Virus record (IMG/VR): IMGVR_UViG_3300030107_002180
Location: 23,073-45,123 of that record
DNA length: 22,051 nucleotides
Reading direction: 5' to 3' (one strand)
DNA from: a virus
Both the position numbers and the translations under genes were made by a program. Numbering within the stretch: position 1 is the stretch's first letter; the number at the start of each line of letters is the position of its first letter. Shown here piece by piece: positions 14,194-20,815 of this stretch. The notes under the pieces are model-generated. The model was not told the DNA's origin. It searched no databases and saw nothing but the letters and a program-made list of their open reading frames with translations.

Positions 14194-14609
14194 ACTGTTT
14201 CTTCCTTACGTTCTACTACTTTTATGTTTTCTCCTGCGTATAACTCTCCTTCGCTTGAAATAGTAGCTACATCCTCATTAAGTGCAAGAAACTCTGCCAT
14301 ACTCATTCCAGTTCTTTCTAAGATGTCGCTAACTGTCTCTCCAACACCTATTTCGTAGTCTTTTACTTCTTCAGGTGAAATGTCAGACAAGGCTTTCTGC
14401 ATCTCATATATTTTATTAAGAGCCTTTTGTTCTTCACTCATGCTCTCTATAATGTTTTCTGTTCCCTGAGGAGTAGGAGCTTTTGCCATAAGTGAATCCG
14501 TAGCCTGTACTCGTTTACCTGTAGCTTTATCTAATACACCTTTTAAAGGTCTAGCAAATGCCATCCTTCTGAAATTAGTTAATGCTTCTTTATATTGTGC
14601 TGTTGACAT
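14190..14609 (-). CDS. LysM-like domain virion protein (139 aa)
   Basis: Residues 84-132 fit the LysM pattern: a start DYEIGVGETVSDILERTGMS, a central EFLALN, and an end GELYAGENIKVV. This matches the usual Y.V..GDT...I....G.....L..LN......L..G..I.V layout. LysM binds peptidoglycan or chitin and occurs in phage tail and baseplate proteins as well as lysins. The N-terminal 80 residues are charged and helical with no enzymatic motif. The place in the structural operon suggests a virion part that touches the cell wall during DNA entry, or a hub protein where LysM is used for assembly. The start has a GAGGAAGT ribosome-binding site, and the gene follows the 848-residue protein after nine bases. 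Confidence 0.8.
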   Translation of the reverse strand: MSTAQYKEALTNFRRMAFARPLKGVLDKATGKRVQATDSLMAKAPTPQGTENIIESMSEEQKALNKIYEMQKALSDISPEEVKDYEIGVGETVSDILERTGMSMAEFLALNEDVATISSEGELYAGENIKVVERKEETV

Positions 14610-14618
14610 TACTTCCTC

Positions 14619-17165
14619 TTACCCAAATAGAAATTGTAAGTTTCCTGGTTTAAATATACCACTTACTACAGCACTACCAAAGCTACCTAAGGCACTAGAG
14701 AAAGCAGTGTCCCCATCTGCTTCCGACTTTAAGTCTTGCATAATAAGTTGGTTCTTTCTCTCTGCGGCACTTTCTGCTGTAGCAAAAGCATAAGCCATTA
14801 AGTCTCTTTCTTTCTGCCATATCTCGTCAAGACCTTTTTGTGTTAATCCGTTAGCCTGTAGTGCGTTTTGCCTGTTAGCCTCGTTAAGAGCTGCATTATT
14901 TACTGTAGCTAACTGTTGTCTCCACTGTGCGTTAGCCTGTGCTATAACAAGAGAGTTTTGAGCGTTAAATTGGTCACGTTGATTGTTTACCTGTGCTCTA
15001 AAAGTCTCCATTGCGTTTAACTGCCCTACATTATATTGCTCCATAGCATTAGATTGAGTAGCATTAAACTGTCCCACTTGGTTTTTAAGATTAGCAAAAA
15101 ACTGATTGGTTTGATTTTGGCTCGTTGCGTTAAACTGTGCTGAAGCATTTTGTGCTGAAGCGTCTGTAAAGAGACTTTGTACCATAGACTGATTTTTAAA
15201 CATATCGTTTTGTTGTGATATGTCGAGGTTACGGAAGTCCATTTGCAAGAAGTTTTGTGCGTTCTGAACTGCCGCCTGTTGTCTATTATTAAGGTTAGCC
15301 ATGTCAGCTTGAGCAATAGTCGAAGCCTGAGCCATTGTTATAGCCTGTCTATTATTTAAATTTGTCAGGTCTACTGTCTGAGCTAACTTTGCGTTTTCAA
15401 GAGCTATCTGTTGTTCTGCAGAAAAGTTTATATTTGCTATGTCGGAAATCTTAGAAGCGTTAAGCACCCTTGATTGAAACGTCTGGTCAAACTCCATGCC
15501 AAGAAACTGTGCTCTCTGTTGGGCTGAAAGCATAGCTCTTTGTTGTCTGTTGCTAAGGTTTTGCTCCTCAAATCGTGCTACAGTCTGAGCATCCTGTAAA
15601 GCTATTGGTAACGCACTTTCCATAGCCGCCTGAACTAAAGCCTGTCCTGCCATTGAACTTGCCGCCAACCCTCGTTGTGCCATGATAGTAGTTGCCTGTC
15701 GCATAGCCCCTGAAGCCCAAGGAGGAGGTTCACCACCCTCGAACTGTGTCATTAGTGAGGTTAACTGCCCCTGAACTGTGGCGGCAGAAGACGGTGCTCC
15801 TGTGGCTGCCTCAATACCTTCTAGGAATTGTGCTGACTGTTCTGCGTTGGCTGCCCCTGAGACAAGTTCTCCTTGGTTTAATGCTCTTTTAGCAGGAGAT
15901 ACAATTTGTTGTCCTGTGCCTTGAGCTGCCTGTACGTCCCTTATGTTAAGGTCAGCAGTTGCCTGTTCTTGTGCCTGTATAACAGCGTTTTGAGAGATTG
16001 TTCCAAACCTCTCTTGTGGCTGAAGAGCCGTTACGTCTGCTTGTGTTGTAGTGGCTTGTGTTTGAGCAGGACCAGTTACCTGTACGTCAGCAGTACCTGT
16101 TGTCCTACCTGTTGTAGCTGTAGGAGCAATACCCCCTGTAAGCTGTCCTGTTCTTGGGTCTATTGTTTGTTGTGTAGTCGCTACTAATTTATCCACAGGC
16201 TGTCTAGTAATAACATCTGATGGGGTACTGACAGCAGACCCTACTGCTTCAGACGCTGTAGGTAAAGCTGCTGTTTGAAACGAGGAAGATGCACTTGCAA
16301 GAGCCGACTCTGCCGCTGTTATCTTTGGTCCTTGCTGATTAATCTTCTCTATAAGAGCATTTCTAGTCGCCTCGTCCTCAATAGGAGTAGACGCTAGTTG
16401 TTGCTGTAGACTAGAGAGTTGCTCTTGTGCTGAGGCAAGGTTAGCCTGAGCCTGATTTAGCCCTGCTTTCTGCTTTGTTCCTGCATCACTTCTTGGTGTT
16501 GTAGGTGTTGGTAGTGGATCTCTTCTGTTGCCGAATGGAGGTATAGATCCTGTTCGTGGTGGGTTTGATGTATAACCCTCTATAGGATTGCCTTGCATGT
16601 CAATTCCTGGCAAAGGCATAAATCCTGGTGTACCTAAGCCTCCACCACTTATGTAATTTCCTTGCTCGTCCATCAAAGCAGGTCCTGAGTCACGCCCTAT
16701 GAGCTTACCATCTTTGTCAACAACCATCCCCATTGAGGCTTTTACAGGTCCTCCCTGCTGATACCCCTGTTGAGGCATAACGTTTTGAAGTGGGTCAGCA
16801 GTATTAGGAAAAACCATAGTAGGTCTGCCACGAGTTTCAATCACGTTGTCAAGGTATCTCTGTACCTCAGGTGTTTGAGGCTGATTGCTAGAAACTCTCT
16901 TAACTGCAGCGTCAAATAGTTTCTGTGACTGAGGGTCAAAGCCACCGACTTGACCACCCATCTGAAACCCTTGTCCTTGGTGCATAGTATTAGCTTTACT
17001 TCTTTGCAACAAGTCTTCAGCTTTATTAGCCATAGCTCCTAAGTATTCAGCAGCTTCACGACTATTAGGCTTTAAGCCTTTCCCTTCTAGTAGCTTTTGA
17101 ACTTGTTGTGGGGTAAACCCTTTAAAACGTCTTACGTTCCTCTCTTGTAGATTCTCTGGCATCAT
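14619..17165 (-). CDS. Q/N/A-rich repetitive structural protein (848 aa)
   Basis: The protein is built in zones. Residues 1-60 form a basic, helical head (NVRRFKGFTPQQVQKLLEG). Residues 60-230 are rich in Gly, Pro and Gln (FQMGGQVGG, then GGGLGTPGFMPLPG). Residues 230-480 are Ala/Thr/Gln-rich. Residues about 485-800 are long helical repeats rich in Gln, Asn and Ala, with recurrent NLSNRQQ, NLNNRQA and NLNNRQQ motifs at 536, 602 and 624, and FNA motifs near 678, 700 and 733. The C-terminus is hydrophobic (SALGSFGSAVVSGIF). Long helical proteins of this composition, in the gene cluster before the ejection protein, are probably internal core or ejection components such as T7 gp15. I recognise no catalytic motif. 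Two adjacent ATG codons are possible starts. Confidence 0.85.
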   Translation of the reverse strand: MMPENLQERNVRRFKGFTPQQVQKLLEGKGLKPNSREAAEYLGAMANKAEDLLQRSKANTMHQGQGFQMGGQVGGFDPQSQKLFDAAVKRVSSNQPQTPEVQRYLDNVIETRGRPTMVFPNTADPLQNVMPQQGYQQGGPVKASMGMVVDKDGKLIGRDSGPALMDEQGNYISGGGLGTPGFMPLPGIDMQGNPIEGYTSNPPRTGSIPPFGNRRDPLPTPTTPRSDAGTKQKAGLNQAQANLASAQEQLSSLQQQLASTPIEDEATRNALIEKINQQGPKITAAESALASASSSFQTAALPTASEAVGSAVSTPSDVITRQPVDKLVATTQQTIDPRTGQLTGGIAPTATTGRTTGTADVQVTGPAQTQATTTQADVTALQPQERFGTISQNAVIQAQEQATADLNIRDVQAAQGTGQQIVSPAKRALNQGELVSGAANAEQSAQFLEGIEAATGAPSSAATVQGQLTSLMTQFEGGEPPPWASGAMRQATTIMAQRGLAASSMAGQALVQAAMESALPIALQDAQTVARFEEQNLSNRQQRAMLSAQQRAQFLGMEFDQTFQSRVLNASKISDIANINFSAEQQIALENAKLAQTVDLTNLNNRQAITMAQASTIAQADMANLNNRQQAAVQNAQNFLQMDFRNLDISQQNDMFKNQSMVQSLFTDASAQNASAQFNATSQNQTNQFFANLKNQVGQFNATQSNAMEQYNVGQLNAMETFRAQVNNQRDQFNAQNSLVIAQANAQWRQQLATVNNAALNEANRQNALQANGLTQKGLDEIWQKERDLMAYAFATAESAAERKNQLIMQDLKSEADGDTAFSSALGSFGSAVVSGIFKPGNLQFLFG

Positions 17166-17167
17166 CT

Positions 17168-17401
17168 TTATTTATCCTTACTCAATACCCTGTCTAGTTT
17201 ATCTTCTAGCCTGTGTAACGCTTCCATAACTCCGTGCATCTCTTCTTTCACTTCAGACCTTGATGCGTATTCCTCTCTTGTTCTATTGAGCAGTATGTCT
17301 ATTCTTTTTACTTCAAGCATTACGCTACGAAATGTCCATATAGCAGGAGCTATGACAAGGGTAAGTATTACATTCCAAAATATTACTGGGTCTATTTCCA
17401 T
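17168..17401 (-). CDS. Small membrane protein with coiled-coil tail (77 aa)
   Basis: One transmembrane helix lies at about residues 6-26 (VIFWNVILTLVIAPAIWTF). It is followed by a Lys/Glu/Arg-rich helix with heptad spacing (SRSEVKEEMHGVMEALHRLEDKLDRVL). This layout, an N-terminal anchor and a coiled coil, is seen in Rz-type inner-membrane spanins and in some small holin-like or structural phage proteins. No endolysin is visible in the window, so a lysis role is only one option. The gene stops two bases before the start of the 848-residue protein gene and begins four bases after the upstream cysteine-rich gene. Confidence 0.75.
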   Translation of the reverse strand: MEIDPVIFWNVILTLVIAPAIWTFRSVMLEVKRIDILLNRTREEYASRSEVKEEMHGVMEALHRLEDKLDRVLSKDK

Positions 17402-17405
17402 ACTG

Positions 17406-17879
17406 TTACTTTTTAAAACTATCGTTAAGCGAATCTAACACACTATCTATATTGGGTTCTTGACCATCTGGATCATACTTACACTGATACGTTACAGGGC
17501 ATTGTCCTTCTACCACTAATGTATATGTATCGTTTGCTCCCTTGTATAAACAGACTTGTTGTCCGTTCTTTGCTGTTCTCCTCTTGTACCTACGACATGT
17601 AATGTACTTGGGGTCTTCTCTTATGCCTAGTCTCTTCTCTTGTTCCCATGTCCAATCACTGAACTTTTTTAGGAAGCAGGTGAAGCACTGCTTAATGTTG
17701 TCTGATTGTGCTAAGTGTATTGTACCATATTTATCTGCACATAAGTATTCAAACGTATACTGTCCACCTTCTTTTCTTACGCAATTATCCGAACCAACCC
17801 CTGTCAACCCCCATAAGTGTGTATACAAAGCTACCCAAAATACCAAAGCCAATAATAAGAACCACTGTAAGTACGACAT
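17406..17879 (-). CDS. Membrane-anchored cysteine-rich protein (157 aa)
   Basis: A signal-anchor or signal peptide covers residues 4-24 (LQWFLLLALVFWVALYTHLWG). The rest carries eight cysteines, at 33, 47, 65, 68, 95, 110, 127 and 133, which could pair as disulfides in the periplasm. A CFTC motif at 65-68 resembles a CxxC redox or metal pair, but no thioredoxin fold is apparent. I do not know the family. The first 95 bases of the gene overlap the end of the upstream gene in another frame. Secreted, disulfide-rich phage proteins may act in lysis, superinfection exclusion or as minor virion parts; the sequence does not decide between these. Confidence 0.75.
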   Translation of the reverse strand: MSYLQWFLLLALVFWVALYTHLWGLTGVGSDNCVRKEGGQYTFEYLCADKYGTIHLAQSDNIKQCFTCFLKKFSDWTWEQEKRLGIREDPKYITCRRYKRRTAKNGQQVCLYKGANDTYTLVVEGQCPVTYQCKYDPDGQEPNIDSVLDSLNDSFKK

Positions 17880-18282
17880 ACATTATAACCTTTTCTCTAA
17901 ATTGTTGCTTATCGTACACTTCCTTCTGTCTTCTCTTACGGATTTGCCCTTCCATTTGAAGCAACTCGTCCCATGATTTACTTCCGTGAGTAAACATTAG
18001 GAATTGTTTTAGTTCATCTCTTTGCTCCTGTAACTTCTTTTTTGCTGCAAAGGCTTCTATAGCTTCTTGTTCTACTGTTCCCCCACCAAATACTTTCTTA
18101 AACATTGTGGGGTTATTGGCTGACTTGTGAGCATTGTCAATATCACTGACTGCTCCCATCCACCGTGACAAGTCCCCTGCCATACTCTCCAAGTCTCGTC
18201 CTGCTTGGAACATTCTCTTGACATTGGAAAATGCCGCACTAGCCACGCTGAGACTAGCTGAGATTGTTATGGGGTCAAACAT
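17785..18282 (-). CDS. Conserved marine-phage protein with C-terminal transmembrane segment (165 aa)
   Basis: The N-terminal 120 residues are helical and soluble-looking (AGRDLESMAGDLSRWMGAVSD, then TVEQEAIEAFAAKKKLQEQRDELKQFL). A basic stretch (RKRRQKEVYDKQQFREK) follows, then one strong transmembrane helix at about 134-155 (VVLTVVLIIGFGILGSFVY). The basic flank suggests the N-terminus is cytoplasmic, making it a tail-anchored protein. I recall very similar proteins in many marine podo- and myoviruses beside tail-fibre genes, without a known function. The start overlaps the preceding small gene by one base (TAATG). The last 95 bases also encode the signal-anchor of the next gene. Confidence 0.85.
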   Translation of the reverse strand: MFDPITISASLSVASAAFSNVKRMFQAGRDLESMAGDLSRWMGAVSDIDNAHKSANNPTMFKKVFGGGTVEQEAIEAFAAKKKLQEQRDELKQFLMFTHGSKSWDELLQMEGQIRKRRQKEVYDKQQFREKVIMYVVLTVVLIIGFGILGSFVYTLMGVDRGWFG

Positions 18283-18458
18283 TAGTCTGCGTCTTTAATA
18301 GTAAGTGTACCTGCCTTTACTTGTGCGAGTATTTCTGCGTAGTCTGTGTTGTCAGGGTCTAATGGCACAGACATCTGCCTACCATCAATAGTGGCATTTA
18401 TACTAACATTTTTATTTGTTAGGGCTTCTTTATTATATTGTGCATTTTCTATCTTCAT
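18282..18458 (-). CDS. Small hypothetical protein (58 aa)
   Basis: A short frame fills the gap between the fibre gene and the membrane-protein gene. It begins two bases after the fibre stop and ends in TAA overlapping the next ATG (TAATG). The product starts MKIENAQYNKEALTNKNVSI, includes DGRQMSVPLDPDNTDYAEIL, and ends AGTLTIKDAD. It looks like a compact strand-helix fold with no cysteine or membrane segment. The D-G-x-x-M-x-V-P-x-D and N-T-D-Y-x-E-I elements resemble other short phage proteins near tail fibres, as I recall. The ribosome-binding site is weak (AGAG), so it may depend on translation of the fibre gene. Support comes mostly from the perfect fit into the operon. Confidence 0.75.
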   Translation of the reverse strand: MKIENAQYNKEALTNKNVSINATIDGRQMSVPLDPDNTDYAEILAQVKAGTLTIKDAD

Positions 18459-18460
18459 TT

Positions 18461-19528
18461 TTATAACTCTGCTAATAGTTGTATATGTCCATTTTGAGGT
18501 CGCAGACCATAGGCTAAATCATCAGTAAGACTACTAAAATTACCCATACTAAATTCTACTCCCTCATCTGTAGATGTAGATAGGGTAATATCACCAGAAG
18601 ATTGTGCATTATTACTTGTTCCAATATTATTAACAGTAACAGTTCCTGTTGTAGTAGCTGTAGGAGTAGCCCTCATTGGATGTATGGGAGTAAATCCAAC
18701 AATAGATGTTGTGCCGTGCGCTCTTACTAGAAGTGACTCAATCGTTTGAAAGTACCTTCTTGATTTACGGAGAGTTTCTTCATAAGGCTCATGCTCAAAC
18801 TCTGTTGCGTTCTGCCCTACTTCTAACTGAACACCTGTGATGAACCATGTGTTATCTGTGCTGTCTAACAGATTGACTGTTTGCCCTGCTGCGTAATTGG
18901 CATTAGAATATGTTGCAAAAGATGCACTCGCAGAACCAGAAGTATAACCTGTACCTGCTGCCAAGAACCATGACATCTCAAACCCTGTTCCATTGTCATC
19001 GTTTATTACACCACTTGTATCACCAGTAAAAGTAAGTGATTTTCTTTCCCATGTATCAGCAGAATTAATAGTGTAAGTTAACGTTGCTTGTTTACTTGAG
19101 TTATCGCTTTGAGCTATATTAACAGCGTATGTGCCTGTTTTATTAGACTTTACATAGAATGAAACTGTAAAATTTTTTGCACTACTTGTACCAAAAGCTA
19201 GGCTCTGTAAGTTTTGTGCTTCAACTTTATGTGCAAAAATTTCATTTTGGGTTGATGCAAGGCTTGTGTCTGCTGTGGTAACATCCACTTTTAGGCTATT
19301 AGAAAATCCATCAGGACTAGAGCTATCTTGCGTTATTGTTACTGCTCCATCATTTGAATGATGTCTGACAAACCTATCAAGCGTATATGTTCCATTAGCT
19401 ACATCAGCAAAACTCGTTCCTCTCTGTGCCACGTTCATAGCACCATTGATAATCAAGTTCCTATTTACTCCACCACCACCTGCATTGATGTTGCCTATAA
19501 GGTTTGCTAAATCTGCTGCTTTGCTCAT
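18461..19528 (-). CDS. Tail fibre / receptor-binding-like protein (355 aa)
   Basis: After a Gly-rich linker (NINAGGGG) comes NRNLIINGAMNVAQRGTSF, then YTLDRF at about 48-53. This start is very common in marine phage tail-fibre and adhesin proteins. The middle (about 60-235) is Ser/Thr/Asn-rich and strand-forming, with FTVSFYVKSNKTGTY, DTWERKSLTFTGDTSG and WFITGVQLEVGQNATEFEHEPYEETLRKSRRYF-like elements, typical of a carbohydrate-binding-module-like beta sandwich. The C-terminal 100 residues are again strand-rich and may form a tip domain. It probably binds host surface sugars or attaches to the fibre. Its ATG overlaps the stop of the previous GDLA-family gene (ATGA), and its ribosome-binding site lies inside that gene's conserved end. 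Confidence 0.85.
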   Translation of the reverse strand: MSKAADLANLIGNINAGGGGVNRNLIINGAMNVAQRGTSFADVANGTYTLDRFVRHHSNDGAVTITQDSSSPDGFSNSLKVDVTTADTSLASTQNEIFAHKVEAQNLQSLAFGTSSAKNFTVSFYVKSNKTGTYAVNIAQSDNSSKQATLTYTINSADTWERKSLTFTGDTSGVINDDNGTGFEMSWFLAAGTGYTSGSASASFATYSNANYAAGQTVNLLDSTDNTWFITGVQLEVGQNATEFEHEPYEETLRKSRRYFQTIESLLVRAHGTTSIVGFTPIHPMRATPTATTTGTVTVNNIGTSNNAQSSGDITLSTSTDEGVEFSMGNFSSLTDDLAYGLRPQNGHIQLLAEL

Positions 19529-19914
19529 GCTAAATCTCCTGCTACACTGTATGAAAGTGTGGTAGCATCTTCAGCACTACTACCTGCATAGTTAAATGTT
19601 CTAAAGGTACTTGCAGCATGACTGTCTATTCCAATAGTCTTTTCTGTTCCACTTCCTCCTGACACAACTGAAAAGTTAGCATTTGCCATATCATTAGCGA
19701 TTGTAACATTATAACTTCCTGTGCCATTGTCTACTAAACCACTTACATTAAAACTGTCACGTTCAGCAATAGTGCTTGTGCCATTAAAATTCACCCAAGC
19801 CTTAATTAACCCCTGTTGCAGATTAGTCGTGGTGCTATTCCCCTCGCCTGTCACAGCGATTGACCCTGCTGTACTTGCACCTGTTAGTGTATTTAATTTA
19901 AGTGTTGATGCCAT
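19525..19914 (-). CDS. GDLA-family tail-fibre-associated protein, paralogue 3 (129 aa)
   Basis: This is the last of three tandem related genes. It shares with them the N-terminal block AGSIAVTGEGN, then TTTNLQQGL.KAWVNFNGT, then DSFNVSGLVDNGTGSYNVTIAN, and the final SVAGDLA. The middle (about 80-115) differs completely and would be the variable part. Composition is Thr/Ser/Gly/Asn-rich with no cysteine, as in beta-structured fibre proteins. Similar KAWVNFNGT proteins occur, as I recall, in many marine phages near tail-fibre genes; the function is not known to me. It starts by a TAATG overlap and ends in an ATGA overlap with the fibre gene. Confidence 0.85.
   Translation of the reverse strand: MASTLKLNTLTGASTAGSIAVTGEGNSTTTNLQQGLIKAWVNFNGTSTIAERDSFNVSGLVDNGTGSYNVTIANDMANANFSVVSGGSGTEKTIGIDSHAASTFRTFNYAGSSAEDATTLSYSVAGDLA
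19536..19539 (-). promoter_or_regulatory. Ribosome-binding site inside the GDLA codons (fibre gene)
   Basis: GGAG, part of the codons for the conserved Gly-Asp of GDLA, lies seven bases before the ATG of the 355-residue fibre gene at 19528. The same peptide end therefore serves as a coding signal and a translation signal. Confidence 0.7.
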
Positions 19915-19934
19915 TATGCTAAATCTCCGTGTAC
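19909..19934. repeat. 26-bp exact direct repeat, copy A
   Basis: This copy is identical over 26 bases to 20421-20446, and the flanking bases differ on both sides. It spans the end of paralogue 2 (codons for V-H-G-D-L-A and the stop) and the start of paralogue 3. The two copies are 512 bases apart, almost exactly one gene. Confidence 0.9.
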
Positions 19935-20426
19935 AGTAAATGTAACTATAGAAACATCAGATAATGTACCACTAGAGTTGGAAACTAACAAATTAACTTG
20001 TGACGTAGATACAGATTCAAAAGACATTTGTGAGGCATTACCAATAGCACCTCCTGCATAGTCATCATTTCCCATATTATTTGCAAAAGTTAATATGTAG
20101 TTTCCTGTACCATTGTCCGTTAATCCACTTCTATTGAAAGTATCTTGAGTGCCTATAGTTCCTGTTCCGTTAAACTGTGTCCATGCTTTACATAGTCCTT
20201 GCTGTAAGTTAGTAGTGGTTGACCCACCTTCTCCTACCACACTTATAGATGCAGCAGATGTGTATCCTTTAACTGTATCAAGTTTAACATGACCACTGCT
20301 ATCTACTTCAGCTTTAACAGCATTAGCTATTTTAATTTTAACAGCATCATTAGTCGCAAGGTCAATGCCTGTGTCATTGTCTCCCCCTGCGTTGAATATT
20401 TCATCTACTTCTATTTTACTTGCCAT
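19914..20426 (-). CDS. GDLA-family tail-fibre-associated protein, paralogue 2 (170 aa)
   Basis: This middle paralogue has an extra N-terminal domain of about 50 residues (FNAGGDNDTGIDLATNDAVKIKIANA, then DSSGHVKL), a repeat-like element seen in phage fibre and adhesin proteins. The shared core follows: SISVVGEGGSTTTNLQQGL, KAWTQFNGTGTI, DTFNRSGLTDNGTGNYILTFAN and the final VHGDLA. One cysteine is present, in LQQGLCKAW. The region between about 125 and 160 is unlike the other two copies. Exact 26-base direct repeats lie at both ends of the gene, so the gene could be gained, lost or swapped as a unit by homologous recombination. It is translationally coupled to both neighbours by TAATG overlaps. 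Confidence 0.85.
   Translation of the reverse strand: MASKIEVDEIFNAGGDNDTGIDLATNDAVKIKIANAVKAEVDSSGHVKLDTVKGYTSAASISVVGEGGSTTTNLQQGLCKAWTQFNGTGTIGTQDTFNRSGLTDNGTGNYILTFANNMGNDDYAGGAIGNASQMSFESVSTSQVNLLVSNSSGTLSDVSIVTFTVHGDLA
19925..19928 (-). promoter_or_regulatory. Ribosome-binding site inside the GDLA codons (paralogue 3)
   Basis: GGAG in the GDLA codons of paralogue 2 lies ten bases before the ATG of paralogue 3 at 19914, within one copy of the 26-base direct repeat. Confidence 0.65.
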
Positions 20427-20446
20427 TATGCTAAATCTCCGTGTAC
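20421..20446. repeat. 26-bp exact direct repeat, copy B
   Basis: This is the second copy of the repeat at 19909-19934. It spans the end of paralogue 1 and the start of paralogue 2. Recombination between the copies would remove or duplicate paralogue 2 and leave all reading frames and ribosome-binding sites intact. Confidence 0.9.
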
Positions 20447-20815
20447 TGCTCCTGCATTTCGTCTATCTCTATCAGCACTTCCATCCCCATTGTTTATTAA
20501 TATTCTCATAGAACCTGTGCTAGTGTCATCAGTGCGAATATGTCCTGAATTGTCATCATGTATAGCATGAGGAGCAGAATAACCTCCTGCATTAGTCATA
20601 GAATTAGTAAATGAAAATTCAAAATCTCCTGTTGCGTGGTCTGTTGTACTCCCTATGTTAAAAGAGTCACTTAATATTTCCATATTGGAATGATGCCACG
20701 CTTTTGCTATTCCCTGTTGCAGATTAGTAGAAGCACCGTTGGACTCACCTGTAACAGTAATGCTACCCTTTGTTGTTCTTCCCTCTAAATTATCTACTTG
20801 TAATTTTGATGTCAT
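20426..20815 (-). CDS. GDLA-family tail-fibre-associated protein, paralogue 1 (129 aa)
   Basis: The ATG at 20815 is chosen over 20827 because it gives an ATGA overlap with the upstream gene and a start (MTSKLQVDNLEG) that lines up with MASTLKLNTLTG of paralogue 3. It is the most diverged copy: GSITVTGESNGASTNLQQGIAKAWHHSN replaces the KAWVNFNGT block, and DSFNIGSTTDHATGDFEFSFTN aligns with the NGTG block. It also ends in VHGDLA. The middle is His- and Asp-rich (SAPHAIHDDNSGHIRTDD), which may form a metal- or sugar-contacting surface. The role is probably that of a tail-fibre accessory or tip protein, inferred from its neighbours. Confidence 0.8.
   Translation of the reverse strand: MTSKLQVDNLEGRTTKGSITVTGESNGASTNLQQGIAKAWHHSNMEILSDSFNIGSTTDHATGDFEFSFTNSMTNAGGYSAPHAIHDDNSGHIRTDDTSTGSMRILINNGDGSADRDRRNAGAVHGDLA
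20437..20440 (-). promoter_or_regulatory. Ribosome-binding site inside the GDLA codons (paralogue 2)
   Basis: GGAG in the GDLA codons of paralogue 1 lies ten bases before the ATG of paralogue 2 at 20426, within the second copy of the 26-base direct repeat. Confidence 0.65.

Noticed and set aside
17542-17976. 144-codon + strand open frame opposite the membrane-protein genes
   Set aside because: It lies antisense to two well-supported overlapping genes. Its composition (Cys-, Leu-, Pro-, Ser-rich) is that of a reverse-complement shadow, and it has no convincing ribosome-binding site.
19811-20728. Repeated 17-base block (CCCTGTTGCAGATTAGT) as a regulatory site
   Set aside because: It encodes the conserved TNLQQG peptide in both paralogues, so shared ancestry explains it without a regulatory role.
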